Notes: generated from the letters alone by a model not told the origin. Shown: positions 24,567-34,867, counted from the first letter of the stretch. The stretch is DNA of 64,000 nucleotides from Puerhibacterium puerhi (GCF_009846865.1 NZ_WUWN01000007.1:1-64000); one strand, 5' to 3'. Numbers and translations are program-made.

Positions 24567-25733
24567 TCAGTCGCGCCCGTAGATGTCGCGCGTGTAGACC
24601 TTCTCCTCGACGTCGGCGAGGGCCTCGGCGCGCCGGTTGGCGACGATGACGTCGCTGCGCCGCTTGAAGTCCTCCAGGTCGCGCACCACCTCGGAGCCGA
24701 AGAACTCGTCCTGCTCCAGCGTCGGCTCGTAGACGACGACCTCGACGCCCTTGGCCTTGAGCCGCTTCATGACGCCCTGGATGGAGGAGGCGCGGAAGTT
24801 GTCCGACCCGGACTTCATGATGAGCCGGTACATGCCCACCACCTTGGGCTGGCGGCGCAGGATGTCCGCGGCGACGAAGTCCTTGCGGGTGGTGTTCGCC
24901 TCGACGATCGCCGAGATGAGGTTCTGCGGCACGTCGCGGTAGTTCGCCAGCAGCTGCTTGGTGTCCTTGGGCAGGCAGTACCCGCCGTACCCGAACGACG
25001 GGTTGTTGTAGTGCGACCCGATGCGGGGGTCCAGGCCCACGCCCTCGATGATCTGCGCCGTGTTGAGCCCGTGCGTGGCCGCGTAGGTGTCCAGCTCGTT
25101 GAAGTACGCCACGCGCAGCGCCAGGTAGGTGTTGGCGAACAGCTTGATCGCCTCGGCCTCGGTGGCACCCGTCAGCAGCACCGGCACGTCGTCCTCGTCG
25201 GCGCCCTCGAGCATGAGGTCGGCGAACAGCTTGCCGCGCTCACCCTCGTCGCCGACGACGATCCGCGACGGGTGCAGGTTGTCGTACAGCGCGCGGCCCT
25301 CGCGCAGGAACTCCGGGGAGAACACGATGTGCCCCTCGGGGTGGCGCTCACGCATCCGGTCGGTGAAGCCCACCGGCACCGTCGACTTGACCACCACGGT
25401 GGCGTCGGCGTTGACGTCCAGCACCTGGGCGATCACCGACTCCACCGACGAGGTGTCGAAGAAGTTCTGGTCGGGGTCGTAGTCGGTGGGCGTGGCCACC
25501 ACGACCAGCTCGACGTCCGCGAACGTCGCCTTCGCGTCGGTCGTCGCCGTCAGCGACAGCGGCACGTCGCGCAGGTACGCCTCGAGCTCCGGGTCCACGA
25601 TCGGCGACTGCCGCCGGTTGACCAGGTCCACCTTGCGCTGGTCGATGTCCACCGCCGTCACGTCGTGGTGCTGCGCCAGCACCACGGCGTTCGACAGCCC
25701 GACATAACCGGTACCGACGATCGCGATCTTCAC
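24567..25733 (-). CDS. ugd: UDP-glucose 6-dehydrogenase family nucleotide-sugar dehydrogenase
   Basis: A 388-residue enzyme oxidising a UDP-hexose to the uronic acid in two NAD-dependent steps. The N-terminal Rossmann motif is [16 protein letters not shown]; the catalytic cysteine lies in [15 protein letters not shown]. Length and pattern match the short Ugd form. Start is GTG 25733 at the Rossmann strand; the longer frame upstream is not conserved. It probably supplies UDP-glucuronate for the polymer. Confidence 0.93.
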   Translation of the reverse strand: MKIAIVGTGYVGLSNAVVLAQHHDVTAVDIDQRKVDLVNRRQSPIVDPELEAYLRDVPLSLTATTDAKATFADVELVVVATPTDYDPDQNFFDTSSVESVIAQVLDVNADATVVVKSTVPVGFTDRMRERHPEGHIVFSPEFLREGRALYDNLHPSRIVVGDEGERGKLFADLMLEGADEDDVPVLLTGATEAEAIKLFANTYLALRVAYFNELDTYAATHGLNTAQIIEGVGLDPRIGSHYNNPSFGYGGYCLPKDTKQLLANYRDVPQNLISAIVEANTTRKDFVAADILRRQPKVVGMYRLIMKSGSDNFRASSIQGVMKRLKAKGVEVVVYEPTLEQDEFFGSEVVRDLEDFKRRSDVIVANRRAEALADVEEKVYTRDIYGRD

Positions 25734-25856
25734 AGCAGCTCGCCTTCTCTTCCGGCCCGGGGGCCTGCGAGGGTTGGGACGGTGCGGGCCCGGGCGCGCC
25801 GGGTACCGCCCCGGGAGTCTAACGGCCGGGTCACGCTCTTCCCCTAGGGTGTGGGC

Positions 25857-26324
25857 GTGGTCACCACCTCGCTCCCCGACGCCCTCACCCGCCTCGGCCT
25901 GCTCTCCGGCCGCCTGCCCAGCTTCGTCACCGACGTCGGCGGCAGCGGCGACGTCCTCGAGGTCGTCGCCGACGCCCGCAGCGTGACGAACCTCCCCGCC
26001 CCCGTGCGCCTGGCGACGCGGCTGACGCCGAAGGTCACCGCGCGCCTGCGCGTCGAGGACTTCGCCGACGGCGTCGCGACCGTGTCCGTCGACGCCTCCG
26101 CCGGCGGCCTGCCCGCGCACAAGCTGCTGGGCCTGGCCGCCGGCCGCATCGAGGGCCGCCTCGCCGCGCGCCGCCTGCCCGCCGGCTCCGTGCGGGTGCT
26201 GCCCGACTCCCGCGTGGCGCTCGACGTGCAGAAGCTGCTGGCGGCGCGCGAGCCCGGCACGCGCGTGCAGGGCTTCGCGTTCCGGGACGGCGCCGTCGTC
26301 ATCGACGAGGCGCCGGCCGCCTGA
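25857..26324 (+). CDS. Conserved hypothetical protein, divergent from ugd
   Basis: A 155-residue soluble protein of unknown function, with alternating beta-type sequence ([47 protein letters not shown]). No signal peptide or membrane helix. A TAGGGT -10-like box at 25845-25850 ends six bases before GTG 25857, so I prefer this leaderless start to GTG 25851. It converges on an LCP gene with a strong terminator between. Confidence 0.75.
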   Translation: MVTTSLPDALTRLGLLSGRLPSFVTDVGGSGDVLEVVADARSVTNLPAPVRLATRLTPKVTARLRVEDFADGVATVSVDASAGGLPAHKLLGLAAGRIEGRLAARRLPAGSVRVLPDSRVALDVQKLLAAREPGTRVQGFAFRDGAVVIDEAPAA

Positions 26325-26356
26325 CGCGGCGCCTCCGCCGGTCGACGACCGGGACA

Positions 26357-26395
26357 GCGAAGGGCGGGCCTCCCCTGGGGAGGCCCGCCCTTCGC
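26357..26395. terminator. Bidirectional terminator between convergent genes
   Basis: A perfect 39-bp palindrome, 19-bp arms (GCGAAGGGCGGGCCTCCCC and its complement) around a single T. It is centred between the stops at 26324 (plus) and 26410 (minus). Confidence 0.85.
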
Positions 26396-26409
26396 GCGTC
26401 GGGGGACGG

Positions 26410-27471
26410 CTACTTCACCGTGGCGCCGAGCACCTCGAGGTTCTCGGCGTTGTCGGCGACGTACTGCGCGGCGTCGTCGGCCGCGATCGCCGCCATCAGC
26501 GGGTCGAACCGGGCGCGGTCGAGCACCACGATCGACTGCCCGTCGTTGCTGCGGCCGGTGCCGGAGTACGGCGCGGTGAGGAACGTGACGTCGTTCGTGC
26601 CGATGTCGCGCGCGCTCATGAACAGGCTGGTCATCTCGTCGAACGTCAGCTTGTCGTCGGTGGCGACGGACTCGCTCACGGTGCGCAGGAAGCTCGACAT
26701 CATCGTGATGTTGCTGCGGTTGTTGTTGACCTTGGCCATGATCGCGCGCATCCAGTTCTGCTGGCGCTGCACGCGACCGAAGTCGCCGTTGGCCAGGCCG
26801 TGGCGCTGGCGGGCGTAGGCGAGCGCCTGCTCGCCGTCCAGGACGTGCTTGCCGGCGGTGAAGGACACCTTGTCGCCGTCGCTGATGTCCTCCGGGATGG
26901 TGATCTCCACCCCGCCCAGGGCGTCAGTCATGTTCACGAACGACTCGAAGTCCGTGACCGCGAAGTGCTGGATGCGCACGCCGGTGAGCTGCTCGACCGT
27001 GTCGATCATCAGCGCGGGGCCGCCGTAGGAGAAGGCGGCGTTGATCTTGGCCTCGCCGTGCCCGGGGATCGGCACCCAGGAGTCGCGCGGGATCGAGATC
27101 ACCTGCGCCGACTGCCGGTCACCGGCCAGGTGCACGAGCATGATCGCGTCGGTGCGCTGGGCCCCGGCCTTCCACTGCGTCGGGTCGCCGGCGGAGATCC
27201 GCGAGTCGGAGCCGAGCACCAGCATGTTCACGGCGTCGGCGTCCTCGGGCGCCACCGAGGGGCGCGTGGCCTCGTCGATCTGCGCGAACGGGTCGCCCAG
27301 CTTCTCCATGTTGCCCTCGAGCTGGCTCTTGAACCACAGGGCGGCGCCGGCCCCGCCGCCGACGAGGACGAGGGCCAGCACGCCGACCACGGCGAGCGCC
27401 CGGCGCGTGGTGGAGGCCTTGCGTCGCTGACGCACGTGCCGCTGGGCGGGGGCGGTGTCTGGCTGAGTCAC
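26410..27471 (-). CDS. LytR-CpsA-Psr (LCP) family wall-polymer ligase
   Basis: A 353-residue membrane-anchored protein with a basic N-terminal tail, one membrane helix (residues ~24-46) and an extracellular LCP domain. Motifs include [10 protein letters not shown], the arginine/aspartate-bearing [26 protein letters not shown] and [29 protein letters not shown] proteins transfer lipid-linked glycopolymers to peptidoglycan. A TAGGAT box eight bases before the GTG suggests a leaderless or near-leaderless message. A second LCP gene lies at 31980. Confidence 0.92.
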   Translation of the reverse strand: MTQPDTAPAQRHVRQRRKASTTRRALAVVGVLALVLVGGGAGAALWFKSQLEGNMEKLGDPFAQIDEATRPSVAPEDADAVNMLVLGSDSRISAGDPTQWKAGAQRTDAIMLVHLAGDRQSAQVISIPRDSWVPIPGHGEAKINAAFSYGGPALMIDTVEQLTGVRIQHFAVTDFESFVNMTDALGGVEITIPEDISDGDKVSFTAGKHVLDGEQALAYARQRHGLANGDFGRVQRQQNWMRAIMAKVNNNRSNITMMSSFLRTVSESVATDDKLTFDEMTSLFMSARDIGTNDVTFLTAPYSGTGRSNDGQSIVVLDRARFDPLMAAIAADDAAQYVADNAENLEVLGATVK

Positions 27472-27575
27472 GGCTGGTGATCCTAGGAGTCAGGCCCGAG
27501 GAACTCGGGCAGGAATCGTGTGCATGTGGGGGTCCACCTGCACGGATGGTGCTCGCTGGCGCTAGGGGCTGGTCG

Positions 27576-28835
27576 TCATCCGACGACGGTGGCCCCGGCG
27601 GTCGCGGTCGGGGCCGGCTCGGAGCCGGTCCCGCCGCCTCCCCCGCCCACGGGGCCGCCGGTGTTGTCGGGCGTCGGAGTGCCGCCGCCCGCCGGAGGCG
27701 TCGTCGGCGTCTCGGTGCCGCCGGAGCCGGGATCGGTGGTGTCGTTACCGCCGCCACCGCCGGTGCCGTCCCCGGTGCCGCCCGTGCCGGTGTCACCGCC
27801 GGGCGGCTGCCCGCCCGTGTCGCCGGTGTCGGTGCCATCGCCGGGCGGCTGCCCGCCGGTGTCCCCGGAATTGCCCGTGCCCCCGGACCCTCCGCCGGAC
27901 TGCTGCCCGCCACCGCCGGCGCTGCCGCCGGTTCCCGTGCCGGTGCTGCCGCCGGTACCGGTCTGCGACCCACCGCCGGAGCCCGTGCCGCTGCCGCCGT
28001 CGGAGGTGTCGCGGCCACCGGCCGCGCCCCCGGTCGGGCGCCACCCGTCGTCGCGCGCCCCGGTGAGCGGCGCGTCCCGGACGTCGTCGTCGGGCGACGA
28101 CGACGGCACGCCGCTCGGCGAGGGCGACGCCGAGGCGGACGGCGAGGGCGACGGCGACGGGCTCGGCGAGGCGGGCGCCGGCGAGGGCACGGTGCTGGCC
28201 GGCGTCGTCGCGGTGGTCACGGGGACCGGGTCGGCCGCGGGCCGGCGCTGCTCGGCGGTCGCGCTGCCGATGGCGACCGCCGCGCCCCCGCCGAGCACCA
28301 GCCCCGCCGCCACGGCGCCCCACACGGCCGGGCGCACGGTGGTGCGCGCCCGGTCCACGGCGTAGGCGAGGCGGTCGCCGATGCTCTGCAGCAGCGGCGC
28401 GAGGCGTCCCGGCGCCCGGGCCGGGCGCGCCTCCAGCGGGCCGACGACGACGGCGTCGCCGAGCGCCGCCCAGGCGCGCGGCAGGTCCTGCAGCTCGCGC
28501 AGCACGCGGTCGCAGTCGGGGCAGGCGTTGAGGTGGCCGGTCACCAGGTCGCGCTCGCGCAGCCGCAGGCGGCGCATCAGGTAGGCGGGCAGCAGGTCGA
28601 GCACGTGCGCGGTGCTGGGGTGGCGCCGCTCGCTCGCCCGGGCGTACACGGTGGTCAGGCCGATCCAGGCCGGGCTCGTGACCTGCTCGACGAGCAGGGC
28701 GGTGCGCGTGCGCTCGTCGACGCCGGCGACGGCGGTGCGCAGGACGCCCGGGTCTGCCCGGACCTGGCGCTCGACCGGCGAGCGGTCGAGGAAGTCGCCG
28801 AGCGCCAGACCGGCGACCGGGTTGCGCCTCGCCAT
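27576..28835 (-). CDS. Putative zinc-finger anti-sigma-like membrane protein with a long Gly/Ser/Thr tail
   Basis: A 419-residue protein. The first ~115 residues are helical and end in an HxxxCxxC zinc-finger pattern (GHLNACPDCDRV) like that of ZAS anti-sigma factors. One membrane helix lies near 170-195 (VWGAVAAGLVLGGGAAVAIGS). The outer ~215 residues are low complexity: Pro/Ser repeats, then Gly/Thr-rich sequence with repeated GQPPG units. No ECF sigma gene is next to it. A TAGAAT box (28884-28889) and AAGGAGG precede the ATG. Confidence 0.65.
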   Translation of the reverse strand: MARRNPVAGLALGDFLDRSPVERQVRADPGVLRTAVAGVDERTRTALLVEQVTSPAWIGLTTVYARASERRHPSTAHVLDLLPAYLMRRLRLRERDLVTGHLNACPDCDRVLRELQDLPRAWAALGDAVVVGPLEARPARAPGRLAPLLQSIGDRLAYAVDRARTTVRPAVWGAVAAGLVLGGGAAVAIGSATAEQRRPAADPVPVTTATTPASTVPSPAPASPSPSPSPSPSASASPSPSGVPSSSPDDDVRDAPLTGARDDGWRPTGGAAGGRDTSDGGSGTGSGGGSQTGTGGSTGTGTGGSAGGGGQQSGGGSGGTGNSGDTGGQPPGDGTDTGDTGGQPPGGDTGTGGTGDGTGGGGGNDTTDPGSGGTETPTTPPAGGGTPTPDNTGGPVGGGGGGTGSEPAPTATAGATVVG

Positions 28836-29042
28836 CGAACCTCCTTGCGCTCCGCCGCAGCGGACCCCCCGAGCAGCGCCGCGATTCTAGGGAACGCCCT
28901 GGCCGGGGCAGCGCATCAGGTGCCTCGGGAAGCGGAATTCACCCCCGAGCGTGTCGAGGTTGCGACGTTTGCCGGAAGTGCCGCCGGGGTGTGGCCCTAC
29001 GATCGACGGGGTTTTGCGCACACAGCACCAGGGGGACTCGAC

Positions 29043-30332
29043 ATGCAGCCAGCGCCGACCGCGACCGCGCGGGTGCTGCTGGTCACGCACTACTACCACC
29101 CCGAGCGCGGCGCGCCGCAGCGCCGCTGGGACGCGCTGGTGCCCCGCCTGGCCGACGCCGGCATCGAGGTCTCAGTGCTGGCGCCGCCGCCGCACTACCC
29201 GCACGGCACGCTGCTCGCCGGCGCCCCGGCGTCGCGCCCGGGCTCGGTGACGCGCGGGCGGCACGGAGAGCGAGTGGTGCGGGTGCGCTACCGCGAGCAC
29301 AGCCAGCGGCTGCTGTCGCGCACCGCCGACCAGGCCGTGGCCGCGGCCAGCTCGGTGGTCCAGGGCCTGCGGCGGTTCGGCTCCCGGGCGCACCGTCCCG
29401 ACGTCGTGGTGGGCACCGTGCCCGGCATCCCGTCGATGTTCGCCGCGTGGGTGCTGGCCCGGCTGCTGCGCGCCCGGTTCGTGGTGGAGATGCGCGACGC
29501 GTGGCCCGACCTCATCGCGCCGAGCGGCATCTTCCGCTCGGCCCGCTCGCCGCGGTCGCGGCTGCGCGTGGCCGCGACCGCCGTGGTGCACCGCGTCCTG
29601 TCGCGGCTGCAGGCGCGCGCGGACGCCGTCGTGACCACCACCGAGGCGTTCGCCCAGGTGCTGCGCGAGCGGGGCGTGGAGCGCGTGGCGGTGGTGCGCA
29701 ACGGCACCGCCTTCGCGCCGCTGGAGTGCACGCCCGTGCCGGCGGCCGAGCGCCGCGCCCGCCCGTTCCGCGCCGTGTACGCCGGCACGATCGGGCGCGC
29801 GCAGGGCCTCGAGGCAGTGGTCCGCGCCGCCAAGCGGGTCGCCGACGCCGGCCAGCCGATCGAGGTGCGCCTGGTGGGCGTGGGCGCCGAGGTGCCCGCG
29901 CTGCAGGCGCTCGTCGACCTGCTCGACGCGCCGGTGACGATCGAGCCGCCCGTGCCGTTCGACCGGGTGCGCGACCTGTACGCGTGGGCCGACACGCTGG
30001 TGGTGTCGTTGCGCGACTGGCTGCCCCTGCAGTGGACCGTGCCGTCCAAGCTGTACGAGGTGATGGCCTCGGGCGTGCACGTGACCGCCTGCGTGGCCGG
30101 CGAGGCCGCCGACATCGTCACGGACGTGGGGGCCGGCATCGTGGTGCCGCCCGGCGACGCCGACGCGCTCGCGGCGGCGTGGCGGGAGCTGGCCGCCTCC
30201 CCCGAGCCGGTGGTCGGCGACCCGGCCGCCGCCCAGTGGGTGGCCGAGAACGCCGACGACGACTCGCTGGCCGACCGCTATGCCCGCCTGCTGAGCCGGC
30301 TGGCGACGCGGCCCACGAAGGTGCGCGCGTGA
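29043..30332 (+). CDS. Glycosyltransferase family 4 (WcaI/WbuB-like)
   Basis: A 429-residue GT-B enzyme. The N-terminal domain opens with RVLLVTHYYHPERGAPQRRW, characteristic of WcaI/WbuB-type transferases; the C-terminal half has VYAGTIGRAQGLEAVVRAAKR and the nucleotide-binding helix SKLYEVMASGVHVTACVAGE. Start ATG 29043 has GGGGGA six bases upstream. The stop overlaps the next GT start (GTGA). It would add a sugar to the surface polymer; donor and acceptor cannot be read. Confidence 0.9.
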   Translation: MQPAPTATARVLLVTHYYHPERGAPQRRWDALVPRLADAGIEVSVLAPPPHYPHGTLLAGAPASRPGSVTRGRHGERVVRVRYREHSQRLLSRTADQAVAAASSVVQGLRRFGSRAHRPDVVVGTVPGIPSMFAAWVLARLLRARFVVEMRDAWPDLIAPSGIFRSARSPRSRLRVAATAVVHRVLSRLQARADAVVTTTEAFAQVLRERGVERVAVVRNGTAFAPLECTPVPAAERRARPFRAVYAGTIGRAQGLEAVVRAAKRVADAGQPIEVRLVGVGAEVPALQALVDLLDAPVTIEPPVPFDRVRDLYAWADTLVVSLRDWLPLQWTVPSKLYEVMASGVHVTACVAGEAADIVTDVGAGIVVPPGDADALAAAWRELAASPEPVVGDPAAAQWVAENADDDSLADRYARLLSRLATRPTKVRA

Positions 30333-31954
30333 GCGCACCCGCGCGGGCGGGCGAGCTGGCCCGCAACGTCCGCTTCGCCGCGTCGTGGGCCCTCGGCGCG
30401 CTGCGCACCGACCCGGCGTGGCTGGCGCTGCAGGCCGCGCGCCGCGCCCCGGCCCGCTGGAGCGCCCGGCTGGTGCCGCTCGTCGAGCGCGTGGTGGGCG
30501 ACGACGCCGCGCGCCCCGGCGGGCGGCTGCGCGCCGCGTGGGCGGCCGGGGACGTCGCGCCGATCCGCGCGACGCAGCCGCGCACGCGCACCGAGCGGCG
30601 CGTCCGCGAGGCGCTGCTGGGCCAGGTGGACGGCCTCGCGCCCGCCGACGACGTCGCGCCCGCGGGAGACGTCGGAGCGCCGGCCGCCTCCGCGGCGTCC
30701 GGGGGCCCCGTCGCGGTGCACCACCACCTGACCAACTCGCTGCCGCACACCCAGAGCGGCTACACCCTGCGCACGCACGCCGTGCTGCGCGCCCAGCTCG
30801 CGGCCGGCCACCGGGTCACGGCCACCACCCGCGCCGGGTACCCGTTGACGATCGGGGCGGTCGGCGCGCGCGGCACCGACGTCGTCGACGGCGTGCCGTA
30901 CACGCGGCTGATCCCCGCCGCGCTGCCCACCGGCCACCGGCGCCGGTTCGCCGACGCCGTCGACCTCCTGACGCGCGAGCTGGACGCGAGCGCACCGGAC
31001 GTGGTGCACGCCACCACCCCGTGGACCACCGGCGACGTCGCGCGGGCCGCCGCCCGCCGGGCCGGGCTGCCCTGGGTGTACGAGGTGCGCGGCCTGCCTG
31101 AGGAGACCTGGGTGGCCTCGCACGCGACGCCCGAGGCGCGCGCGCACGCCGCCGCCTCCGAGCGGTACGCGCTGGTCCGCGCCAAGGAGACCGAGCTGGC
31201 GCTGGCCGCCGACGCGGTCGTGACGCTCAGCGGCACGATGCGCGACGAGCTCGCCGCGCGCGGCGTGCCGGCCGAGCGGATCACCGTGGTGCCCAACGCC
31301 GTCGACGACGCGCTCCTCGCGGCCCCGGCCCCCTCCCCCGCCGAGGCGCGGGTCGCGCTCGGGCTGACCACCGCGCGCTACGTGGTGGGCACGGTCTCCA
31401 GCCTGGTGGGCTACGAGGGCCTGGACACGGTGCTGCGGGCCGTGGCGCTGCTGCGCTCGCGCGGCGTCGACGTCGCGGCCCTGCTGGTGGGCGACGGCGC
31501 GGCGCGGCCGGACCTGGTGCGGCTCGCCGCGGAGCTGGGGCTGGGCGAGCACGCGATCCTGCCCGGCCGGGTGCCGCGCGACGTGGCGCGCACGTACCTG
31601 GCGGCGCTCGACGCCGTGCTGGTGCCGCGCCGGCCCGACCGCGTGACCCGGCTGGTGACCCCGCTCAAGCCGGTCGAGGCCGGCGCCATGGGCCGCCCCG
31701 TGGTCGCCAGCGACCTGCCCGCCCTGGCCGAGGTGCTCACGCCGATGGCGGGCGACGTGCCCGAACCGTCCGGGCTGCTGGTCCCGGCCGACGACGTCGA
31801 GGCGTGGGCCGACGCGGTGACCCGCGTGCTCACCGATGGCGCGCTGCGCGCCTCGCTCGTGGCCCGCGGCCTGGAGAACGCGCGCAGCCGCACCTGGAGC
31901 CGCAACGCCGCCGTGTACGCCGAGGTGTACGCCGCCGCCCGCACCCGACGCTGA
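30329..31954 (+). CDS. Glycosyltransferase family 4 with an N-terminal extension
   Basis: A 541-residue protein. The first ~130 residues are an Ala/Arg-rich helical extension not seen in standard GT4 enzymes. The GT-B fold follows: HHHLTNSLPHTQSGYTLRTHAVL, then the donor domain VGTVSSLVGYEGLDTVLRAVALLRSRG and KPVEAGAMGRPVVASDLPALAE. The GTG at 30329 overlaps the previous stop by four bases. Confidence 0.88.
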   Translation: MSAPARAGELARNVRFAASWALGALRTDPAWLALQAARRAPARWSARLVPLVERVVGDDAARPGGRLRAAWAAGDVAPIRATQPRTRTERRVREALLGQVDGLAPADDVAPAGDVGAPAASAASGGPVAVHHHLTNSLPHTQSGYTLRTHAVLRAQLAAGHRVTATTRAGYPLTIGAVGARGTDVVDGVPYTRLIPAALPTGHRRRFADAVDLLTRELDASAPDVVHATTPWTTGDVARAAARRAGLPWVYEVRGLPEETWVASHATPEARAHAAASERYALVRAKETELALAADAVVTLSGTMRDELAARGVPAERITVVPNAVDDALLAAPAPSPAEARVALGLTTARYVVGTVSSLVGYEGLDTVLRAVALLRSRGVDVAALLVGDGAARPDLVRLAAELGLGEHAILPGRVPRDVARTYLAALDAVLVPRRPDRVTRLVTPLKPVEAGAMGRPVVASDLPALAEVLTPMAGDVPEPSGLLVPADDVEAWADAVTRVLTDGALRASLVARGLENARSRTWSRNAAVYAEVYAAARTRR

Positions 31955-31979
31955 CCGCCCGACACCGAGGAGCCCGTCC

Positions 31980-32969
31980 GTGCCCCGTACCCGCACCGTC
32001 CGCTCGCTGGCCGGCGGGCTCGCCGCCCTGCTGGTGCTCGTGCTGGCCGCCTGCACCACCCAGGCGCCGCGTCCGGCGACGACGGTGACCGCGTCGGGGA
32101 GCGCGGCGACCAAGCAGACGCCGCCGTCGCCGTCGCCCACCGCCCCGGCCGACCCGCTGCCCGAGGGCGCGGTGAACGCCCTGTTCCTGGGCACGGACTC
32201 CCGCACGCCCGGCAGCATGACGGGCAACGCGGACGTCATCATGCTGGTGCACGTGCCGGCGGACCGGCGCAGCGTCTACCTGCTGTCGTTCACGCGGGAC
32301 ATGTGGGTGCCGATCCCCGGGCTGGGCGAGGGCAAGATCAACTCGGCGTTCTCCCGCGGCGGCACGCAGACCATGGTCGACACGCTGTCGGGCCTGCTCG
32401 GTGGCGTCGAGGTCGACTACGTGCTGCAGGCGGACTTCAACGGGTTCATCGCCGTCACGCGCGCCCTGGGCGGGTTCGAGGTGGACAACAAGCACCACAG
32501 CACCGTGACGGTGCAGAGCACCGGCCGGGTGGTCGACTTCCCCGAGGGCCGCATCACGCTGTCGGGCACGGACGGCCTCATCTACGTGCGCGAGCGCAAG
32601 CGCCTGCCGCTCGGCGACCTGGACCGCACGGAGCGCCAGCGCGCCGCCGTGGTGGGCATCCTCGACAAGATCAAGCAGCAGGCGCAGGACCCGGCCGCGC
32701 TGGCCGAGCTGATCCCGATGCTGGCGCAGAACGTGAAGATCACCGGTGACCTGCAGCTCGAGGACCTGTTCGCGCTGGTGCCGATGGCGCAGAACCTGAC
32801 GCGCGACGACGTGGTGAGCCTCATGGTGCCGATCACCGGGTTCGGCACCAAGGGCGGTGCGTCGGTGAACCTCGTGGACGCGCCGCAGGTGGCGGCGCTC
32901 GGTGAGGCGCTGCGCGCCGACACGATGGAGCAGTATGTGGCGCAGTACGGGACCGGGTACGCGCCGTGA
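31980..32969 (+). CDS. LCP family protein, probable lipoprotein
   Basis: A 329-residue second LCP enzyme. Instead of a plain membrane anchor, it has a lipobox (VLVLAAC) after a short signal sequence, so it is probably a lipoprotein. LCP motifs are ALFLGTDSR, SFTRDMWVPIPGLGEGKINSAFSRGG and YVRERKRLPLGDLDRTERQR. It lies between glycosyltransferase and ABC exporter genes, consistent with attaching the exported polymer to the wall. Start GTG 31980. Confidence 0.88.
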   Translation: MPRTRTVRSLAGGLAALLVLVLAACTTQAPRPATTVTASGSAATKQTPPSPSPTAPADPLPEGAVNALFLGTDSRTPGSMTGNADVIMLVHVPADRRSVYLLSFTRDMWVPIPGLGEGKINSAFSRGGTQTMVDTLSGLLGGVEVDYVLQADFNGFIAVTRALGGFEVDNKHHSTVTVQSTGRVVDFPEGRITLSGTDGLIYVRERKRLPLGDLDRTERQRAAVVGILDKIKQQAQDPAALAELIPMLAQNVKITGDLQLEDLFALVPMAQNLTRDDVVSLMVPITGFGTKGGASVNLVDAPQVAALGEALRADTMEQYVAQYGTGYAP

Positions 32970-33004
32970 CGGGCGCGTCCGTCCCGCCGCTTAGAATGCC
33001 GCCG

Positions 33005-33934
33005 ATGTCCTCCAGCAACGGTGCCGCCACGGCCGCGCCCTCGACCGCCGGCGTCGCGTCGTACGCAGAGCTCCTCGGTGGCCCCCCGGTCACCGAGGTC
33101 GTCCAGGCCGGCAGGCTCAGCCGGGTGGGCGCCCGCCCGTCGCTCGGCAGCTACCTGCGCCAGCTGTGGGCGCGCCGCCACTTCCTGTGGGCCGAGGCGC
33201 GCGCCAAGGTCGGCAGCGGCACCCGGGACACGATCCTGGGCCAGGTGTGGCTCGTCGCCAAACCTGTGCTGGACGGGCTGGTCTACTTCGTGATTTTCGG
33301 CCTGATCCTGAACTCCGACCGCGGGATCACGAACTTCCTCGGCTACCTGGTGATCGGCATCTTCCTGTTCTCGTTCACGACCGAGTGCGTGACGGGCGGG
33401 GCCAGATCGATCCAGTCGGGGCGCAACCTCATCCGCGCCTTCTCGTTCCCGCGGGCCTCGCTACCGATCTCCGTCGTGCTGCGCGCGGTGCTCAACCTGG
33501 TCCCGACGCTCGTGGCGATGTTCGCCATCCTGCTCCTGCTGCCCGAGCAGGAGGTGTGGACCTGGCGCGCGGCGCTGCTGCCCGTGGTGCTGCTGCTGCA
33601 GACGCTCTTTGTCACGGGCCTCGCCCTGCTGCTGGCGCGAGCCACCGCGAAGGTCCCGGACATCGCCCAGCTCATCCCCTACCTGATGCGCTTCTGGCTG
33701 TACGGGTCCGCGGTGTTCTTCTCCTACGAGCAGTTCCTCGACCACCCCACCGTGCTCGCGGTGATGCAGGCCAACCCGATGTTCATGGTGCTCGACGCCG
33801 CCCGCGACTGCCTGCTGTACGGCGTCACGCCGGCGCTGAGCACGTGGCTGGGGCTCACGGCCTGGGCGGTCGGGACGCTGGTGGTGGGGTTCCTGGTGTT
33901 CTGGCAGGGAGAGGAGAGCTATGGACGCGCCTGA
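33005..33934 (+). CDS. ABC-2 type polysaccharide/teichoic-acid export permease (TagG-like)
   Basis: A 309-residue permease with about six membrane helices: AKPVLDGLVYFVIFGLIL, YLVIGIFLFSFTTECV, LRAVLNLVPTLVAMFAILLLL and others. LWARRHFLWAEARAKV and NPMFMVLDAARDCLLYG are typical of the RfbA/TagG group. I prefer ATG 33005 to GTG 32966 because a TAGAAT -10 box (32992-32997) ends seven bases before it, predicting a leaderless transcript. It overlaps the ATPase gene by 14 bases. Confidence 0.9.
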   Translation: MSSSNGAATAAPSTAGVASYAELLGGPPVTEVVQAGRLSRVGARPSLGSYLRQLWARRHFLWAEARAKVGSGTRDTILGQVWLVAKPVLDGLVYFVIFGLILNSDRGITNFLGYLVIGIFLFSFTTECVTGGARSIQSGRNLIRAFSFPRASLPISVVLRAVLNLVPTLVAMFAILLLLPEQEVWTWRAALLPVVLLLQTLFVTGLALLLARATAKVPDIAQLIPYLMRFWLYGSAVFFSYEQFLDHPTVLAVMQANPMFMVLDAARDCLLYGVTPALSTWLGLTAWAVGTLVVGFLVFWQGEESYGRA

Positions 33935-34865
33935 CCTCCTCGACGACCCCTTCGCCCAGGCGACGGTGGCCGTGCAGAACGTGCACGTGCACTACCGCGT
34001 GCCGTCCACCGAGGCCGCCGAGCGCCGCCGTCGCGCCAACCGGCTGGTCCGTGCCGCCCGCAGCGTGCTGGGGCGGAACCCGCAGGTGCTCGTGCGGGCG
34101 CTCTCCGGCGTGTCGTTCGTCGCGCGCCAGGGTGAGCAGATCGGGCTGGTGGGCCAGAACGGCTCCGGCAAGTCCACGCTGCTGCGCATCATCGCCGGGC
34201 TGGAGACGCCCTCGCGCGGCCAGGTCCTGGCGGAGTCGACGCCCGTGCTGATCGGCGTCAACGCCGCGCTCGTGCCCGACCTCTCGGGAGAGCAGAACAT
34301 CCGGCTCGGTTGCCTGGCCATGGGCATGACGCCCGAGGCGACCGAGCGCGCGGTGCCCGAGGTCATGGAGCTCGCCGGCCTGGGCAAGTCGATCTACCTG
34401 CCGATGAAGACCTACTCCTCCGGCATGGGCGCGCGGCTCCGGTTCGCCATCGCGACGGCGGCCAACCCGCACCTCCTGCTCATCGACGAGGCGCTGGCCA
34501 CGGGTGACGCCGCGTTCAAGGAGCGCAGCGAGGCGCGCATGCAGCAGCTCCGTGCCGGCGCCGGCACCGTGTTCCTCGTCAGCCACGCCGCCCAGACCAT
34601 CGAGGAGACCTGCACGCGGGCCATCTGGCTCAACTACGGGCGGATGGTCCTCGACGGCCCGGCGCCGGACGTGGCCCTGCGGTACCGCAAGTGGGCGTGG
34701 GCGATCGCGAAGGACAGGCCCGAGGAGGCGAAGAAGATCATCGAGCAGGCATTGATGGACCGGGAGGAGACCTCGGTCTACGTGGAGGAGCCCGTCCCGT
34801 CTCGGCTCTACACGCCACGGCACGTGCGCCCCGCACGCGTCGGCGCAGCGGCAGGCAGGAGCTAG
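33921..34865 (+). CDS. ABC polysaccharide/teichoic-acid exporter ATPase (TagH-like)
   Basis: A 314-residue ATPase. Walker A is GQNGSGKST, the signature is YSSGMGARLRFA, Walker B is LLLIDEAL with the H-loop LVSHAAQTIEE. The order fits the TagH/Wzt exporter family, with a ~50-residue C-terminal tail but no carbohydrate-binding domain. With the permease before it, it should export the finished polymer across the membrane. Confidence 0.93.
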   Translation: MDAPDLLDDPFAQATVAVQNVHVHYRVPSTEAAERRRRANRLVRAARSVLGRNPQVLVRALSGVSFVARQGEQIGLVGQNGSGKSTLLRIIAGLETPSRGQVLAESTPVLIGVNAALVPDLSGEQNIRLGCLAMGMTPEATERAVPEVMELAGLGKSIYLPMKTYSSGMGARLRFAIATAANPHLLLIDEALATGDAAFKERSEARMQQLRAGAGTVFLVSHAAQTIEETCTRAIWLNYGRMVLDGPAPDVALRYRKWAWAIAKDRPEEAKKIIEQALMDREETSVYVEEPVPSRLYTPRHVRPARVGAAAGRS

Positions 34866-34867
34866 TC

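Noticed and set aside
27600-28200. Repetitive Gly/Ser-coding DNA considered as a tandem repeat or CRISPR-like array
   Set aside because: Units are irregular codon-level repeats within one coding frame; no fixed repeat and spacer lengths.
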